Shown: positions 18,068 through 28,268, counted from the first letter of the stretch. The stretch is DNA of 64,000 nucleotides from Scytonematopsis contorta HA4267-MV1 (GCA_019359035.1 JAHHIC010000042.1:1-64000), one strand, 5' to 3'. Numbers and translations are program-made. The notes: generated by a model from the sequence alone, not told the origin.

Positions 18068-20515
18068 TCATCTAGAGAGCGCAGTTAAAGAAATTATACA
18101 TTGGGGAAACTGACGCTTTAAAGCTGCAAATACTGGACAAGCTGCTTGTGCTTGTAAATTTTCTGGCTTGCTCCAGGCAAATGGCGCCTTTTGGGCTGCA
18201 GACATCCAAAGTAGGCGTTTTGCTCTTGTCATCGCAACATAAAGTAGTCGATATTCTTCTGCGGTTTTGAGATATTTGGACTGTTCCCAAGCTTCGATGA
18301 CGTTGGGTAATACTACTTGTTTATGTAATGCTGCACGAATTTGAGCGCGAGCTACTTCTGATAGGGTAAAGTCACCCAAAAACTTTCCTTGAGGTGGAAC
18401 CCAAAATTTTCCTGGTATTAGGTTCTCGTGTAAAAAAGGTATAAATACGTAGTCCCAATCTAGCCCTTTGGCTTTATGCATGGTAATTATAGTTAATTGG
18501 CCAGGACGGGTGTAACGTGCTTCGATATCGTCTGTTTCTACTCCTTCAAAACGCTCGGAACTAACTATTTCGCTTAATGCTCCCAACATCGCTCCCATTG
18601 AACTGTTTCCAGCTATTTGCAGGTTGACTCGCTCTGACAGTTTATCTGCTGTTGCTAGTTCTGCTTGGTCGTACTCTAAGGTTAGGGCTATAAAAGAAAT
18701 TAGTTGGTAAAGAGGTAGTTCCATTCGAGCACGAAGTAGATTTCGGCACAACTCTCCAGGCTTTTTGGCTGATTCTGCTAGCGGTCGAGATAATGGGCCT
18801 GGGTACAAAAATTCTTCTGGAAGACTTGCGAGAGCGTTTAGGTCTTGGGTTTCTATTAACCGTCGCTTCACAAAAACTTCTAAAGCTGATTTTAGATAAT
18901 CTGACGAATGAGGGCGATCGCAAAATTGTAGCAGTGCCAAAATTTCTTCTGGAACATGGGAGCGACGTTCTTGTTCCCCTACATCGTAAAATGGGATTTT
19001 GTGTTCTTTACAAATAGGAGCAAGGAATTCTGATAGCCAACGTCCTTGTCGGTTTTCCCGTACTAAAATAGCAGCACTAATTTTATTTTTATTTGCATCT
19101 TGAGTTTCTTGTGCATCTTGGGCAAATAACTCAATAATTCTTGCGGACAATAATTCTGCAGTATGATGAATATCACGGGGAATATATAATTCTAACCCAC
19201 CACCAACTGCTTGCGGATTAGTATCATCAGAGCGCTGGTTGGACTCAACAAGGCGAATTTTTTGGGGACGAAACGGTAAAGGATGTTTAGCTGAGGTTAT
19301 TTGCTGCTGGATTTTTTGTTGCTGAGCATTAACCCAATCGAGCGTGAAATTCGCTGCTTCGATAATAATTCTGGTGCTACGTCCAGCTTGTTCCATCGTA
19401 ACTAAGCGATTTTGAGCTTGACATTGTTCGCAAAACTGCCGGAAATAAATTGGGTCAGCAGGAGTAAAAGTAGAGTTAATTGCTTGGTTTGGGTCACCAA
19501 CACGAACTAGGTTAATAGAAGCATAAAGATTATCATTATCATTTATTGAATTAGATATCCGACTTTCGGGTTCGCTAGCGAGAATAGATAATAGCTGAGT
19601 CTGAAGCGGACTTGAGTCTTGGGCTTCGTCTTCAAATACAGCAAAAACTTGATTTTGCTCGATATGTCTAGCGTTTGGATTTGCTAACACCCGCAGAGCT
19701 GCTAAAATCATATCGTCGTAGTTAATAAACTCGCGCTCGCGCATTAAAATTTCATATTGCTCGTATAGAGAAGCTGCAACAGCTAATATTCCATAATCAT
19801 CCGTGGTTGCAGTGCTTAAATTACGTAAATCCTGAGGGGACAAACCAGAACTTTTAGCTTCATGGATTACCATTGTTGCTAAATCTGGTAATACTTCTGT
19901 TCTTAGTACTGATTGACGACGCAATCTTTCAGTTTCTTCACCGTCAAATTGGATACCTTCGATTAATCGGCTATAAACTCTTGGATTGCTTGTAATCCAC
20001 TGTTCTACAGTACTTCTAATAAAACGGTGACTTTGATTAGGGGTAATTAAGGTAACATTTTCTAAATCCAAACCGGACAAATTGGGGTAACGACTTGCGA
20101 TATTTAGGGCTAAACCATGTAGCGTATGAACTACAAAACCGGAAGGGGGTAAGGAAAAATATTCGCGTAAATAATAACGAATTTTAGCTTTAATATTAGC
20201 AGCTGCGGAACGGGTAAAGGTGACAACTACTAATTGTCGTCGAGTATTTTTTGATGATTTTATAGCTTTTTCATATTGACGGGAAATTGCTATTGCAGCA
20301 GCAGCAGCCATACCAGTAGACTTCCCAGCACCGGGAACCGCTGAAACAGCTAAAGGTCCGGACTTCCAATCAGCCATTTGTTGCTGTCCGCTCCTGAGGC
20401 TGTTACGGATGCTAACAATTGCAGCTTCCCTAATAGCCGAAAAGGAAGATTGTTGAGATATTTCACCTGAGGGAGGATTTTGTGGCACTTGACGGGTAAA
20501 ATTATCGTCTAACAT
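18068..20515 (-). CDS. UvrD/PcrA-like superfamily I DNA helicase
   Basis: This 815-residue protein has the SF1A motifs in order: Walker A AVPGAGKST at residues 59-67, VVTFTRSAA, the Q/Ia-region TLHGLAL, Walker B FEDEAQD, motif III RVGDPNQAIN, motif IV near AGRSTRII, motif V IITMHKAKGLDW and motif VI LLYVAMTRAKRL. It would be a 3'-5' ATP-dependent helicase in repair or recombination. Motif III has GDPNQAIN rather than the usual GDxxQSIY, a feature of a cyanobacterial subgroup. There is no visible nuclease domain at the C-terminus. No neighbour shares its strand closely, so it is monocistronic. A HIP1 site lies at about 18914. Confidence 0.88.
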   Translation of the reverse strand: MLDDNFTRQVPQNPPSGEISQQSSFSAIREAAIVSIRNSLRSGQQQMADWKSGPLAVSAVPGAGKSTGMAAAAAIAISRQYEKAIKSSKNTRRQLVVVTFTRSAAANIKAKIRYYLREYFSLPPSGFVVHTLHGLALNIASRYPNLSGLDLENVTLITPNQSHRFIRSTVEQWITSNPRVYSRLIEGIQFDGEETERLRRQSVLRTEVLPDLATMVIHEAKSSGLSPQDLRNLSTATTDDYGILAVAASLYEQYEILMREREFINYDDMILAALRVLANPNARHIEQNQVFAVFEDEAQDSSPLQTQLLSILASEPESRISNSINDNDNLYASINLVRVGDPNQAINSTFTPADPIYFRQFCEQCQAQNRLVTMEQAGRSTRIIIEAANFTLDWVNAQQQKIQQQITSAKHPLPFRPQKIRLVESNQRSDDTNPQAVGGGLELYIPRDIHHTAELLSARIIELFAQDAQETQDANKNKISAAILVRENRQGRWLSEFLAPICKEHKIPFYDVGEQERRSHVPEEILALLQFCDRPHSSDYLKSALEVFVKRRLIETQDLNALASLPEEFLYPGPLSRPLAESAKKPGELCRNLLRARMELPLYQLISFIALTLEYDQAELATADKLSERVNLQIAGNSSMGAMLGALSEIVSSERFEGVETDDIEARYTRPGQLTIITMHKAKGLDWDYVFIPFLHENLIPGKFWVPPQGKFLGDFTLSEVARAQIRAALHKQVVLPNVIEAWEQSKYLKTAEEYRLLYVAMTRAKRLLWMSAAQKAPFAWSKPENLQAQAACPVFAALKRQFPQCIISLTALSR

Positions 20516-20724
20516 ACAAAGTTCTAATTTTTTGATTAGGAGTTTTGAATTTGCTTTTTCTCAGCCATAGATATGGAAGTTTACCAATATATACAGATTT
20601 CTTTGTTATTGATTCTAAAGTCTTTTATTGTAATTGACTCAGGATAAATAAATAAAGCCTTATTTTTTTCCTCCTTGCTTCTTTGACAAATTGCATCATA
20701 AATAGATTAGCTTGTCGCTAAATC

Positions 20725-22383
20725 ATGAAAAATCGCAGATTTTATTTGCATCATCTGGGTGTGTTTTTGGTGATAGCGCTAGGTACAGTCCTACGCTTTT
20801 GGAATTTAGACCTAAAACCGTTGTGGCTGGATGAGATAATGACAGCCATCTTTAGCTCTGGGAAAAATTACCAAGACTTTCTTCTGGGTATCGTGTTCTC
20901 CCCTGAGCAATTACAAAAGTTGTTTACATTCCAAGGGGGAAAGACTTGCGGAGATATTGCCCAGACTGTTGCGGTTCAATCGACTCATCCACCATTATTT
21001 TTTTGTGTGATGTACAGTTGGTTGGAACTGACGATTCATAATGGGCAAAATTGGGTAAGTACATTGCGAACCTTACCAGCATTATTTGGTGTAGGGTCTA
21101 TTATCGGAGTTTACTTCGTTAATCGAATCGCATTTGGAGCTACCGAAGGTTTAGTTGCAGCAGCAGTGATGGCTGTTTCACCGTTCGCTGTTTACCTTTC
21201 TCAAGAAGCGCGACATTATACAATGCCGATGTTGCTAGTTACATTAGCTTTAATTGGGCTAATGCAAATTCAACAAAGCTTAGAAAAATATTCCCGAATC
21301 AGGTTTTGGGTATGGGTGGAGTGGGCAATCATTAATAGTATAGGCATTTATGTCCACTATTTCTTTGTTTTACCTTTTGTAGCGCAGATTATAACCATAG
21401 CTTTACTAATTTACTGGCGACGAGATAAAATTAAGCATCAACGAGCAATATGGCTGAGCTTAATTGTGTCAACTAGTAGTGTAGTGATTAGTTTCCTTCC
21501 CTGGTTGCCGATAATGTTGAGCCATTTTCACCGTTCGGAAACTGATTGGTTATCACCCCCCCAACATATTGTTCCTTTTTTTAATACTCTAATTAACTCG
21601 TTGTTGATGGTGATTTCTTTACCAGTGGAGAATCAACCATTACCGATAACGATAATCAGCGGTTTGTTAATGCTTGTTTTCGGTATATGGGTAAGTCGGC
21701 AAATTTTTAGAGGATTAAAACAACTTTGGCAAACACCAAAAACTCACTTAAGCACTTTTACGCTATTGACTTTTTTGGCTGTAGTGCAGATAGAAGTGTT
21801 TCTTGTGGTTTATTTATTGGCTAAAAACATCACTATTGTCCCACGCTATAACTTTATTTACTATCCTAGTGCTTGCGCTTTAATTGCAGCGAGTTTAATT
21901 CAAGTAAAACGATTTAAAATAAATAAAATTCATATTAATTCAGTCATAATTGTGCTACTGGTAGGCTTTATTAGTTCGGTATTTGTTGTCAATAACTTAG
22001 CATTCCAAAAGCCTTTTTTACCTGAGAGAGTAGCCCAAAGAATGAATATAGAACCCCAAGTCCCTTTAATGGTCGTAATGGCATACTCCAATTATCAGGA
22101 GATTGCGTTGGGTTTAAGCTTTGCTTTGGAACTCAAAAAAATTAGAGATACCACGCAGTTTGTATTTTTTAAAAAAGAACCCAATGTTGTTAGTATAAGA
22201 GAAAAAATATCGCGACTACAACCTTTAACCACACCAAAACTGAATTTATGGATTGTTGGTCCAGGTATTGCGAGAGAAGAGTTTATCCCAAAAATAGCAT
22301 TTTCACCTCAAAATTATTGCACGATTGACCCTCAACAGTACTATGTGCTTGGTGCTCCTTATCAGATGTATCGCTGTAATTAG
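20725..22383 (+). CDS. GT39/PMT-like membrane glycosyltransferase
   Basis: The 552-residue polytopic membrane protein starts with a hydrophobic segment followed by LRFWNLDLKPLWLDEIMTA, where the DE pair corresponds to the acidic motif of the first external loop in GT-C enzymes. About ten further hydrophobic segments follow (for example VFLVVYLLA and SVIIVLLVGFISSVFVV). SQEARHYTMP is typical of cyanobacterial glycosyltransferase family 39 proteins, which use lipid-linked sugars. The soluble C-terminal 110 residues contain several Cys. The acceptor is unknown; cell-surface glycosylation is the likely role. Confidence 0.75.
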   Translation: MKNRRFYLHHLGVFLVIALGTVLRFWNLDLKPLWLDEIMTAIFSSGKNYQDFLLGIVFSPEQLQKLFTFQGGKTCGDIAQTVAVQSTHPPLFFCVMYSWLELTIHNGQNWVSTLRTLPALFGVGSIIGVYFVNRIAFGATEGLVAAAVMAVSPFAVYLSQEARHYTMPMLLVTLALIGLMQIQQSLEKYSRIRFWVWVEWAIINSIGIYVHYFFVLPFVAQIITIALLIYWRRDKIKHQRAIWLSLIVSTSSVVISFLPWLPIMLSHFHRSETDWLSPPQHIVPFFNTLINSLLMVISLPVENQPLPITIISGLLMLVFGIWVSRQIFRGLKQLWQTPKTHLSTFTLLTFLAVVQIEVFLVVYLLAKNITIVPRYNFIYYPSACALIAASLIQVKRFKINKIHINSVIIVLLVGFISSVFVVNNLAFQKPFLPERVAQRMNIEPQVPLMVVMAYSNYQEIALGLSFALELKKIRDTTQFVFFKKEPNVVSIREKISRLQPLTTPKLNLWIVGPGIAREEFIPKIAFSPQNYCTIDPQQYYVLGAPYQMYRCN

Positions 22384-23148
22384 TAGACTGTTTTTACGTG
22401 AGAAGTTTTATCATACTTGTTTTTTACAAACTGTGATTATGAAGTTGAAATAAATCTTCAGTAATATTACTGATTGACAAATGAGACATAATCTTTATTT
22501 CACAAATTAAATAAAATTACTGTCTTTTAAGTGAAAACACTGAACCACTTAGCAACTTTCTTAATTTAGACTGGCTTCTTGAAGGGTGGAAAATTTATAA
22601 GGGCGCATCTCAAGTCGGTCATGCTAGTGTACAGTTATTGACACCCTTGTAAAGTAAAGGCTAAGTTTGTTGCGGAGATTACCTAAAGTTGAAAATTCTA
22701 CTTTACATCTCACCCCATACTCAAACACTTTTGACATCCGGAAGTGAGAGTTAGGAAGTGAGAATTATCGAGTAAGTCAAACGTCTATTCGCTTTTGACA
22801 GTAGTCAAGTGCATCGAAATTGTGAGTTATTCACCCAAATTATGCTTGATGGGTGATATTGTTTGGCATAGCCTTTTCAAGGCAAGAGTAAGTAAATCAT
22901 TCAATTAAAATAGACTGTGATTGTAAAACAGTTAATAGCGTTTGTCAATTTGATGTAGCTTAGGCAATATTGTCTGCAAGCTTGTAAGATTTTTGCTGGT
23001 ATTGAGATGCAATTTGCGTCTTTGATATCAGCTCAGTTGTTTGGCAATAGCAAAAAAAGCCAAAACGGCCTGTATCAAACAGATGCAGGCACACAAGCTT
23101 GTGTCTTTAGCACATCAATCCAGTAAACCTTTATACAGAGGAAAGCTA
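22384..23148. other. Intergenic region upstream of the SnoaL-like gene
   Basis: No gene is supported. A TTG-started reading frame runs from 23041 into the SnoaL-like gene, but its first 36 codons do not resemble the family and the GTG at 23149 has the better ribosome-binding site. GAAGTGAGAGTTAGGAAGTG near 22741 holds a short direct repeat. Confidence 0.5.
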
Positions 23149-23535
23149 GTGAATTTTCAAGATAAAGATGAGATAAGAAAGCTCTTTGAAGAAGTCTATC
23201 CATCGAACGTTATAGCTGGTGACTTATATGGTTACGCTGACATGTACACAGAAGACGCTCTCTGGATAGCACCAGGAGATGTTGTTCGGCGTGGCCCAAC
23301 TGACATAGCTGAAGGATTTGCAGCGCAAATTGCCAAAAACGAAATTAATCCAAGTTTGACGGCAGAAGAAATCGAAGTAATCGGTGATTTTGGCTATATC
23401 GTTGGTGTGTCTGAAGCTAAAATTCGCTCTAGAGATGACAGTGAATCCACCAGGGTAGCTCTTTTTCGGGCAGTATGGTTAATGCGAAAAGAGCAAGGTA
23501 CTTGGAAGATTGCTCGCCAAATTTGGAATTTATAG
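23149..23535 (+). CDS. SnoaL/NTF2-like (DUF4440-type) protein
   Basis: I place the start at GTG 23149, because GAGGAAAG lies 5-11 bases upstream and the resulting 128 residues match the usual length of the family. The protein has the cone-shaped NTF2-like pattern: IRKLFEEVYPSN, a YADMYTEDALWIAPGD strand, RGPTDIAEGF, and the C-terminal VALFRAVWLMRKEQGTWKIARQIW. Members bind small hydrophobic ligands or act as isomerases or hydrolases; no catalytic residue can be assigned. The gene is isolated and regulation is not visible. Confidence 0.75.
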   Translation: MNFQDKDEIRKLFEEVYPSNVIAGDLYGYADMYTEDALWIAPGDVVRRGPTDIAEGFAAQIAKNEINPSLTAEEIEVIGDFGYIVGVSEAKIRSRDDSESTRVALFRAVWLMRKEQGTWKIARQIWNL

Positions 23536-23896
23536 TCCTTATTGGGCATAAATCGACAAGTAGAGAAAATTTCTCCAAAAAGTGCCAAGCTCAAGAAAAG
23601 GGCGCATTTGTAGTGGATATTTGGAAGCTTTTTAAATTATATGAAGCGCCGTAACCCATCACTCATATAGACTTAATGTTTACTTTATAAATTACCTCTA
23701 AGAAGGTGTTTATAAAGTAAACAGTACATAAATATTATAATTCTGTGGTTATCCCTTAAGCACGGTAAAAATTTGACATATAAAATATAAATATACGTAG
23801 ACAATTGCGTAGCCACTTGTAGCAACTTGCTTTTGTTAAGCGAGGTATATCAAGACTAGTGGGGCTATTAAGCAAAAGGAAGTAATTAACTAATTT
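23536..23896. other. Intergenic region with a perfect 14-bp inverted repeat
   Basis: GTTTACTTTATAAA (23678-23691) and TTTATAAAGTAAAC (23709-23722) form a perfect stem with a 17-nt loop. The loop and right arm include AGAAGGTGTTTATAAA, the terminus of the MITE found at 9172 and 50134, so this is a short or collapsed member of that family. The rest of the region is AT-rich and should hold the GH6 gene promoter. Confidence 0.65.
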
Positions 23897-24964
23897 ATGC
23901 ACATTATCAAAAAGCCCGTAGAACTGCTGCGTCGTTTCAGAAGGACTATTGGTTACAATGTTTTGGCGTCCGTAATTTTTGTGACTATAAACCCCTTTGT
24001 TCTTAGTACGAATGCCCAAGATAATGTTCGCGTAAATACAAATCATCGAAATCCTGGTAATGTTACTAATACTGCAGCTAATCCATTTGCAGGAGCAAAA
24101 TTCTTCATAGACCCAAATTCTAATGCGAAAAAACAAGCAGATACATGGCGTTTGCAACAACGGACTGTAGATGCAGCACAAATGGATAAGATTGCTAACC
24201 AACCTCAAGCAGACTGGTTTGCAAGTTGGAATACAGATATCCAGCAAGACGTAAACAATCGCGTCACTCAGATTACAAATGCAGGAGCTTTACCAGTGTT
24301 GGTTGCTTATAACATTCCTAAACGGGATTGTGGGAACTACTCCAGTGGTGGTGCTATTTCTCCAGAAGCTTACAAAAACTGGATTACAAGCTTTGCCAAT
24401 GGTATAGGTTCGCGAAAAGCAGTAGTAATTATTGAACCAGATGCTCTAGGGTTATTAAATTCACAAAACTGCTTATCGAATGCAGATAAAGAAGCTCGTT
24501 TACAACTGATTAACTATGCTGTCAATACCTTCAAATCACAATCCAGAATTTCTGTTTATATAGATGCTGGTCATTCTAATTGGATTAGTCCTCAAGAAAT
24601 AGCAGAACGTTTAAAAAAGGCTGGTATCGCAAAAGCTGATGGTTTTTCTACAAACATATCTAACTTTATGTTTGTCAATGACGAAATCAAATACGGTCAA
24701 ACACTATCTAAACTTGTCGGGGGTAAACGTTTCATTATCGACACTAGCCGTAACGGGAATGGTCCAGCATCAGGAAAAGATGCTTGGTGTAATCCGTATG
24801 GAAGAGCATTAGGTATTCGTCCCACAAGCCAAACTGGCAACAATTTAGTCGATGCATTTTTTTGGATAAAACGTCCCGGAGAATCGGACGGAACCTGTAA
24901 CAACGGACCACAAGCTGGTCAGTGGTGGGCAGAATATGCATTATCTCTAGCTAGAGGGGAGTAG
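23897..24964 (+). CDS. Glycoside hydrolase family 6 (endoglucanase/cellobiohydrolase)
   Basis: The 355-residue protein begins with a basic segment, a hydrophobic core and VLSTNAQ, a probable signal peptide cleaved near residue 40. The catalytic domain shows GH6 landmarks: NPFAGAKFF, ADWFASWN, AYNIPKRDCGNYSSGG with Asp144, the acid catalyst loop IIEPDALG with Asp182, YIDAGHSNW, IDTSRNGNGP, CNPYGRALG and FFWIKRPGESDGTC. It hydrolyses beta-1,4-glucan with inversion. No carbohydrate-binding module is attached. A cyanobacterium could use it to trim its own cellulose in the sheath or to degrade external cellulose. Tandem AATTACC heptamers follow the stop codon. Confidence 0.9.
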   Translation: MHIIKKPVELLRRFRRTIGYNVLASVIFVTINPFVLSTNAQDNVRVNTNHRNPGNVTNTAANPFAGAKFFIDPNSNAKKQADTWRLQQRTVDAAQMDKIANQPQADWFASWNTDIQQDVNNRVTQITNAGALPVLVAYNIPKRDCGNYSSGGAISPEAYKNWITSFANGIGSRKAVVIIEPDALGLLNSQNCLSNADKEARLQLINYAVNTFKSQSRISVYIDAGHSNWISPQEIAERLKKAGIAKADGFSTNISNFMFVNDEIKYGQTLSKLVGGKRFIIDTSRNGNGPASGKDAWCNPYGRALGIRPTSQTGNNLVDAFFWIKRPGESDGTCNNGPQAGQWWAEYALSLARGE

Positions 24965-24973
24965 GGAGTGGGG

Positions 24974-25057
24974 AATTACCAATTACCAATTACCAATTAC
25001 CAATTACCAATTACCAATTACCAATTACCAATTACCAATTACCAATTACCAATTACC
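24974..25057. repeat. Heptanucleotide tandem repeat AATTACC x12
   Basis: Twelve perfect copies of AATTACC (84 bp) lie between the GH6 and ABC exporter genes. They are followed by one or two degenerate copies (AAATACC). Such heptamer arrays (STRR) are typical of filamentous cyanobacteria and vary in copy number. Confidence 0.95.
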
Positions 25058-25082
25058 AAATACCAAATATAATGCTCTTATT

Positions 25083-26987
25083 ATGAGCATCGCCAAATCT
25101 ACCCAAAAATCTTACGAGCGTAACCCCGGACAAAATCGTCAGCGTAATAATAATGACTGGCGGTTATTTTTACGCTTGGTTCCTTACGGACGTAAACGCA
25201 TTAAAAAGCTAGCGTTTGCATTATTGTTACTCTTACCTCTTGCCTTTGCTAATGCGGCACAACCTTTGTTAATTGGACAGGCAATTTCTTTGATACGTCA
25301 GGAGCCTAGTTCCTACGAGTTTTTGAGAAATATGTCGCTGACGCAAGCGCTAGGTATTATACAATTTATTCTGCTCGTCACAATCAGCATTAAGCTATCA
25401 TGTACTGGGTTTCAGGGATATATCGTACAAAAATTGGGTCAAGAGATTACAGCGGAAATCCGTGATGATTTATTTAAACATGTAACCTCTTTAGCTGTAC
25501 GTTTCTTTGACAGAACCCCTGTGGGTAAATTAATTACCAGACTTACCAATGATGTAGAAGCTTTGGGTGATGTGTTCGCTACTGGTGCAATTGGTATCGT
25601 CGCGGACTTGTTTTCCATGCTGGTGATTATGGGTTTTATGTTTTCCGTGCAGTGGCAATTGGCTGTGATGCTATTGTTGATGTTAATCCCTGTTGCCTGG
25701 GTGATTATTTTTTTCCAACAGCAGTACCGCAGCGCAAATTACAAATCGCGAGAAGAACTTTCTGTCCTCAACTCCCAACTACAGGAAAATATCGTCGGCA
25801 TAAATGTAGTACAACTGTTTAGACGCGAGAAATTTAACGCGCAATTCTTTCGCTCTACAAACCAGCGATATCTCGACGAACTTGACAAAAGCATCTTTTT
25901 TGATTCTGGGGTTTCGGCTACCTTGGAATGGATTAGTTTAATTGCGGTAGCAGCTGTTCTTTGGGCTGGTGGCTGGTTACTTTTAGGTAAAACCTTGACA
26001 TTTGGTACATTATCAGCTTTCATTTTGTATGCTCAACGGTTATTTGACCCTTTACAGCAGTTTGCTGAAAAATTTACGGTAATTCAATCCGGTTTTACAG
26101 CTATTGAACGAGTTAACGATATCTTAGACGAACCCATAGAAATTCGTGACCGTCTAAATTCTCGGTTATCGTTTTCTTCAGATTTTGAATTAGGGTATAT
26201 TGACGAAATTATCGAGAAGTTAAATTCCCAAGAAGATGTACAAGAAAATTCTTCACGAGGAGAAATCCGCTTTGAAAATGTTTGGTTTGCTTACAAAGAG
26301 GATGATTACGTAATTAAAAATTTAGACTTTATAATTCATCCTGGAGAAAAAATAGCCTTAGTTGGACCGACTGGAGCGGGTAAAAGTACTATTATTCGTT
26401 TGTTGTGTCGTCTTTACGAACCTACTAAAGGACGTATTCTGGTTGATGGAATTGATATTAGAGATGTACCCCAAAAAGAACTGCGACGGTATATGGCAGT
26501 AATTTTGCAAGATGGTTTTATTTTTGCGGGTAATGTCAAAAATAATATCTCTCTTGGAGATTTTTATGATTTTGAACAAATTGAACAAGCAGCACAACAA
26601 ACAAACGTTGACCAATTTATTCAACAATTACCCCAAGGGTATGACACCCAACTACGAGAAAGAGGTACAAATATTTCTAGTGGTCAAAAACAACTTTTAG
26701 CTTTCGCACGTGCAGTAATTAGAAATCCACAAATTTTAGTATTAGACGAAGCAACCGCTAGTTTAGATGTGGGTACGGAAGCTTTAGTTCAAGAAGCTTT
26801 AAATGAATTATTAGTATCGCGTACAGCCATTATTATTGCTCATCGACTTTCTACTATTCGCAATGTTGATAGAATATTTGTCTTGAAGCGTGGTGAATTA
26901 ATTGAACAAGGAAGTCATGAGGAATTGTTGCTTAAAAATGGTCTTTACGCCACATTACACAGTTTACAAATGCTGGAAAGCGAATAA
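25083..26987 (+). CDS. ABC exporter, fused permease and ATPase
   Basis: The 634-residue half-transporter has a basic N-terminus, a six-helix exporter domain (about residues 40-340) and a nucleotide-binding domain. The latter has Walker A GPTGAGKST, Q-loop VILQDGFIF, signature ISSGQKQLLAFARA, Walker B ILVLDEATAS and H-loop IIIAHRLSTI. It resembles MsbA/MDR-like exporters that work as homodimers or with a second half-transporter. The linker (about residues 355-405) is longer than usual and charged. The substrate is unknown; lipids, peptides or drugs are all possible. A bidirectional hairpin follows the gene. Confidence 0.88.
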   Translation: MSIAKSTQKSYERNPGQNRQRNNNDWRLFLRLVPYGRKRIKKLAFALLLLLPLAFANAAQPLLIGQAISLIRQEPSSYEFLRNMSLTQALGIIQFILLVTISIKLSCTGFQGYIVQKLGQEITAEIRDDLFKHVTSLAVRFFDRTPVGKLITRLTNDVEALGDVFATGAIGIVADLFSMLVIMGFMFSVQWQLAVMLLLMLIPVAWVIIFFQQQYRSANYKSREELSVLNSQLQENIVGINVVQLFRREKFNAQFFRSTNQRYLDELDKSIFFDSGVSATLEWISLIAVAAVLWAGGWLLLGKTLTFGTLSAFILYAQRLFDPLQQFAEKFTVIQSGFTAIERVNDILDEPIEIRDRLNSRLSFSSDFELGYIDEIIEKLNSQEDVQENSSRGEIRFENVWFAYKEDDYVIKNLDFIIHPGEKIALVGPTGAGKSTIIRLLCRLYEPTKGRILVDGIDIRDVPQKELRRYMAVILQDGFIFAGNVKNNISLGDFYDFEQIEQAAQQTNVDQFIQQLPQGYDTQLRERGTNISSGQKQLLAFARAVIRNPQILVLDEATASLDVGTEALVQEALNELLVSRTAIIIAHRLSTIRNVDRIFVLKRGELIEQGSHEELLLKNGLYATLHSLQMLESE

Positions 26988-26988
26988 A

Positions 26989-27060
26989 AAAGACCCCAAC
27001 CTTTATTCCTTTATTTCCCCCTTCCCTCATAGGGAAGGGGGGTAGGGGGGTTAGGTCTTT
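26989..27060. terminator. Bidirectional hairpin between convergent genes
   Basis: AAAGACC (26989-26995) pairs with GGTCTTT (27054-27060). Inside it a perfect 11-bp stem CCCCCTTCCCT / AGGGAAGGGGG (27017-27027, 27031-27041) closes on a CAT loop. A-rich sequence lies on the left and T-rich on the right, fitting a terminator used by both the ABC exporter and the convergent sucrase/ferredoxin-like gene. Confidence 0.6.
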
Positions 27061-27207
27061 AATAAATTTTGGATTGTATTTTTTCTCAAAAGCAAAACCA
27101 CAACTTAAAGTACAAAAATAGATTTTTATCAGTGTCAGAAGAACTAAAATAATATATTTTCAAAAATGAAATACGTAGAGTATTCCCCTTATAAAATGCA
27201 ATCAACT

Positions 27208-28185
27208 TTAAGCACTTAAAGGTACAAACTTCTTCGCAGATAACCAGATGCTATCAACAGAATATTTCACACACATTAAACTTTCATTTTTATTGCAAGA
27301 AGCCTTGACTTCAACCATCTGACTTTCATCTTTAATTAACTTCGCTTGATAACTAAATAAAGAGCCATCAGGTTTTTCCGCTGTTATTTCTGCCAAAATT
27401 CTTGTTTGGTCAATATTTTCTTCAATAATTCTGCCCGTAACTTTGTACTGAAACCAATCCCATCCATGACGAAAAATAAGTTCTCTTTCCAAAGCTTGAA
27501 TGGATTTAGGTAAAACCCCCCAGCCACGGTAGATTTTTTCTAAGCACTTAACATCACCAGTACGAGTTAAAACGGACTTAAAGCTATCTTGCTCCAAAGC
27601 ACCATAATACCTACCCTCTGGCAAATCTATCGCTGTAGGTGCAAAGCGATGTCCACCTATATGGGTCGATTTCCACATACGAACATTTTCTAAGCCTAAT
27701 TCATTTATAGTCTCATTAGCATGGAAATAAAAGGGATTTCCGTATCTTGCACAACACTGGTCATGGCTACCGTGGGCACAAACTACGATATCTCTAGTGA
27801 CACTAGTTGTTACTTCACAATCCGAAGTTTGATTCCAAAGCCATTTTTTCACTACTCCTGCAGCTTGCTGAATGTTTGGGAGTAAAAATTCCTGCTTACT
27901 GTATCCGTTCCACAAACCATCTTTACGGTGATAAATTAACAACGTCGTTTGGTCTTTCTTATGAGACTCATTGTTACAAATTAACAAAAACTTAATAGGT
28001 ATTTTTGCTCGCTTAACTTCTTGTATCATTACCCGAAAATTTTCTGGAACCCATTTAGAATTAAAAGCCTCCGACATCCACGGCTGAGGACATTCCAGCA
28101 AGATATAAGTTTGGCAACCTGTAGCAGTTCCAATTAAATCTTCTCCGGCTTTTCTAGAGTGGTCTGAACAAAATAAATTACTCAT
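27208..28185 (-). CDS. Sucrase/ferredoxin-like family protein
   Basis: The 325-residue protein has the hallmarks of the sucrase/ferredoxin-like family, a thioredoxin-fold Fe-S group: an N-terminal CSDHSRKAGEDLIGTA, ILLECPQPW, then VCAHGSHDQCCARYGNP with the cysteine cluster, and THIGGHRFAPTAIDLPEGRYYG. The C-terminal 100 residues are a beta-rich domain. The name is historical; these proteins probably bind a 2Fe-2S cluster and are not sucrases. No redox partner gene is adjacent. The convergent hairpin at 26989-27060 is its likely terminator. Confidence 0.85.
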   Translation of the reverse strand: MSNLFCSDHSRKAGEDLIGTATGCQTYILLECPQPWMSEAFNSKWVPENFRVMIQEVKRAKIPIKFLLICNNESHKKDQTTLLIYHRKDGLWNGYSKQEFLLPNIQQAAGVVKKWLWNQTSDCEVTTSVTRDIVVCAHGSHDQCCARYGNPFYFHANETINELGLENVRMWKSTHIGGHRFAPTAIDLPEGRYYGALEQDSFKSVLTRTGDVKCLEKIYRGWGVLPKSIQALERELIFRHGWDWFQYKVTGRIIEENIDQTRILAEITAEKPDGSLFSYQAKLIKDESQMVEVKASCNKNESLMCVKYSVDSIWLSAKKFVPLSA

Positions 28186-28268
28186 TTAGCTGTACTTTTT
28201 GTATGTTTCACGGACAATAACGATTGCAAAATGCTGTAGTAATTAGTATTAGTGCCAAGATATTCTAG

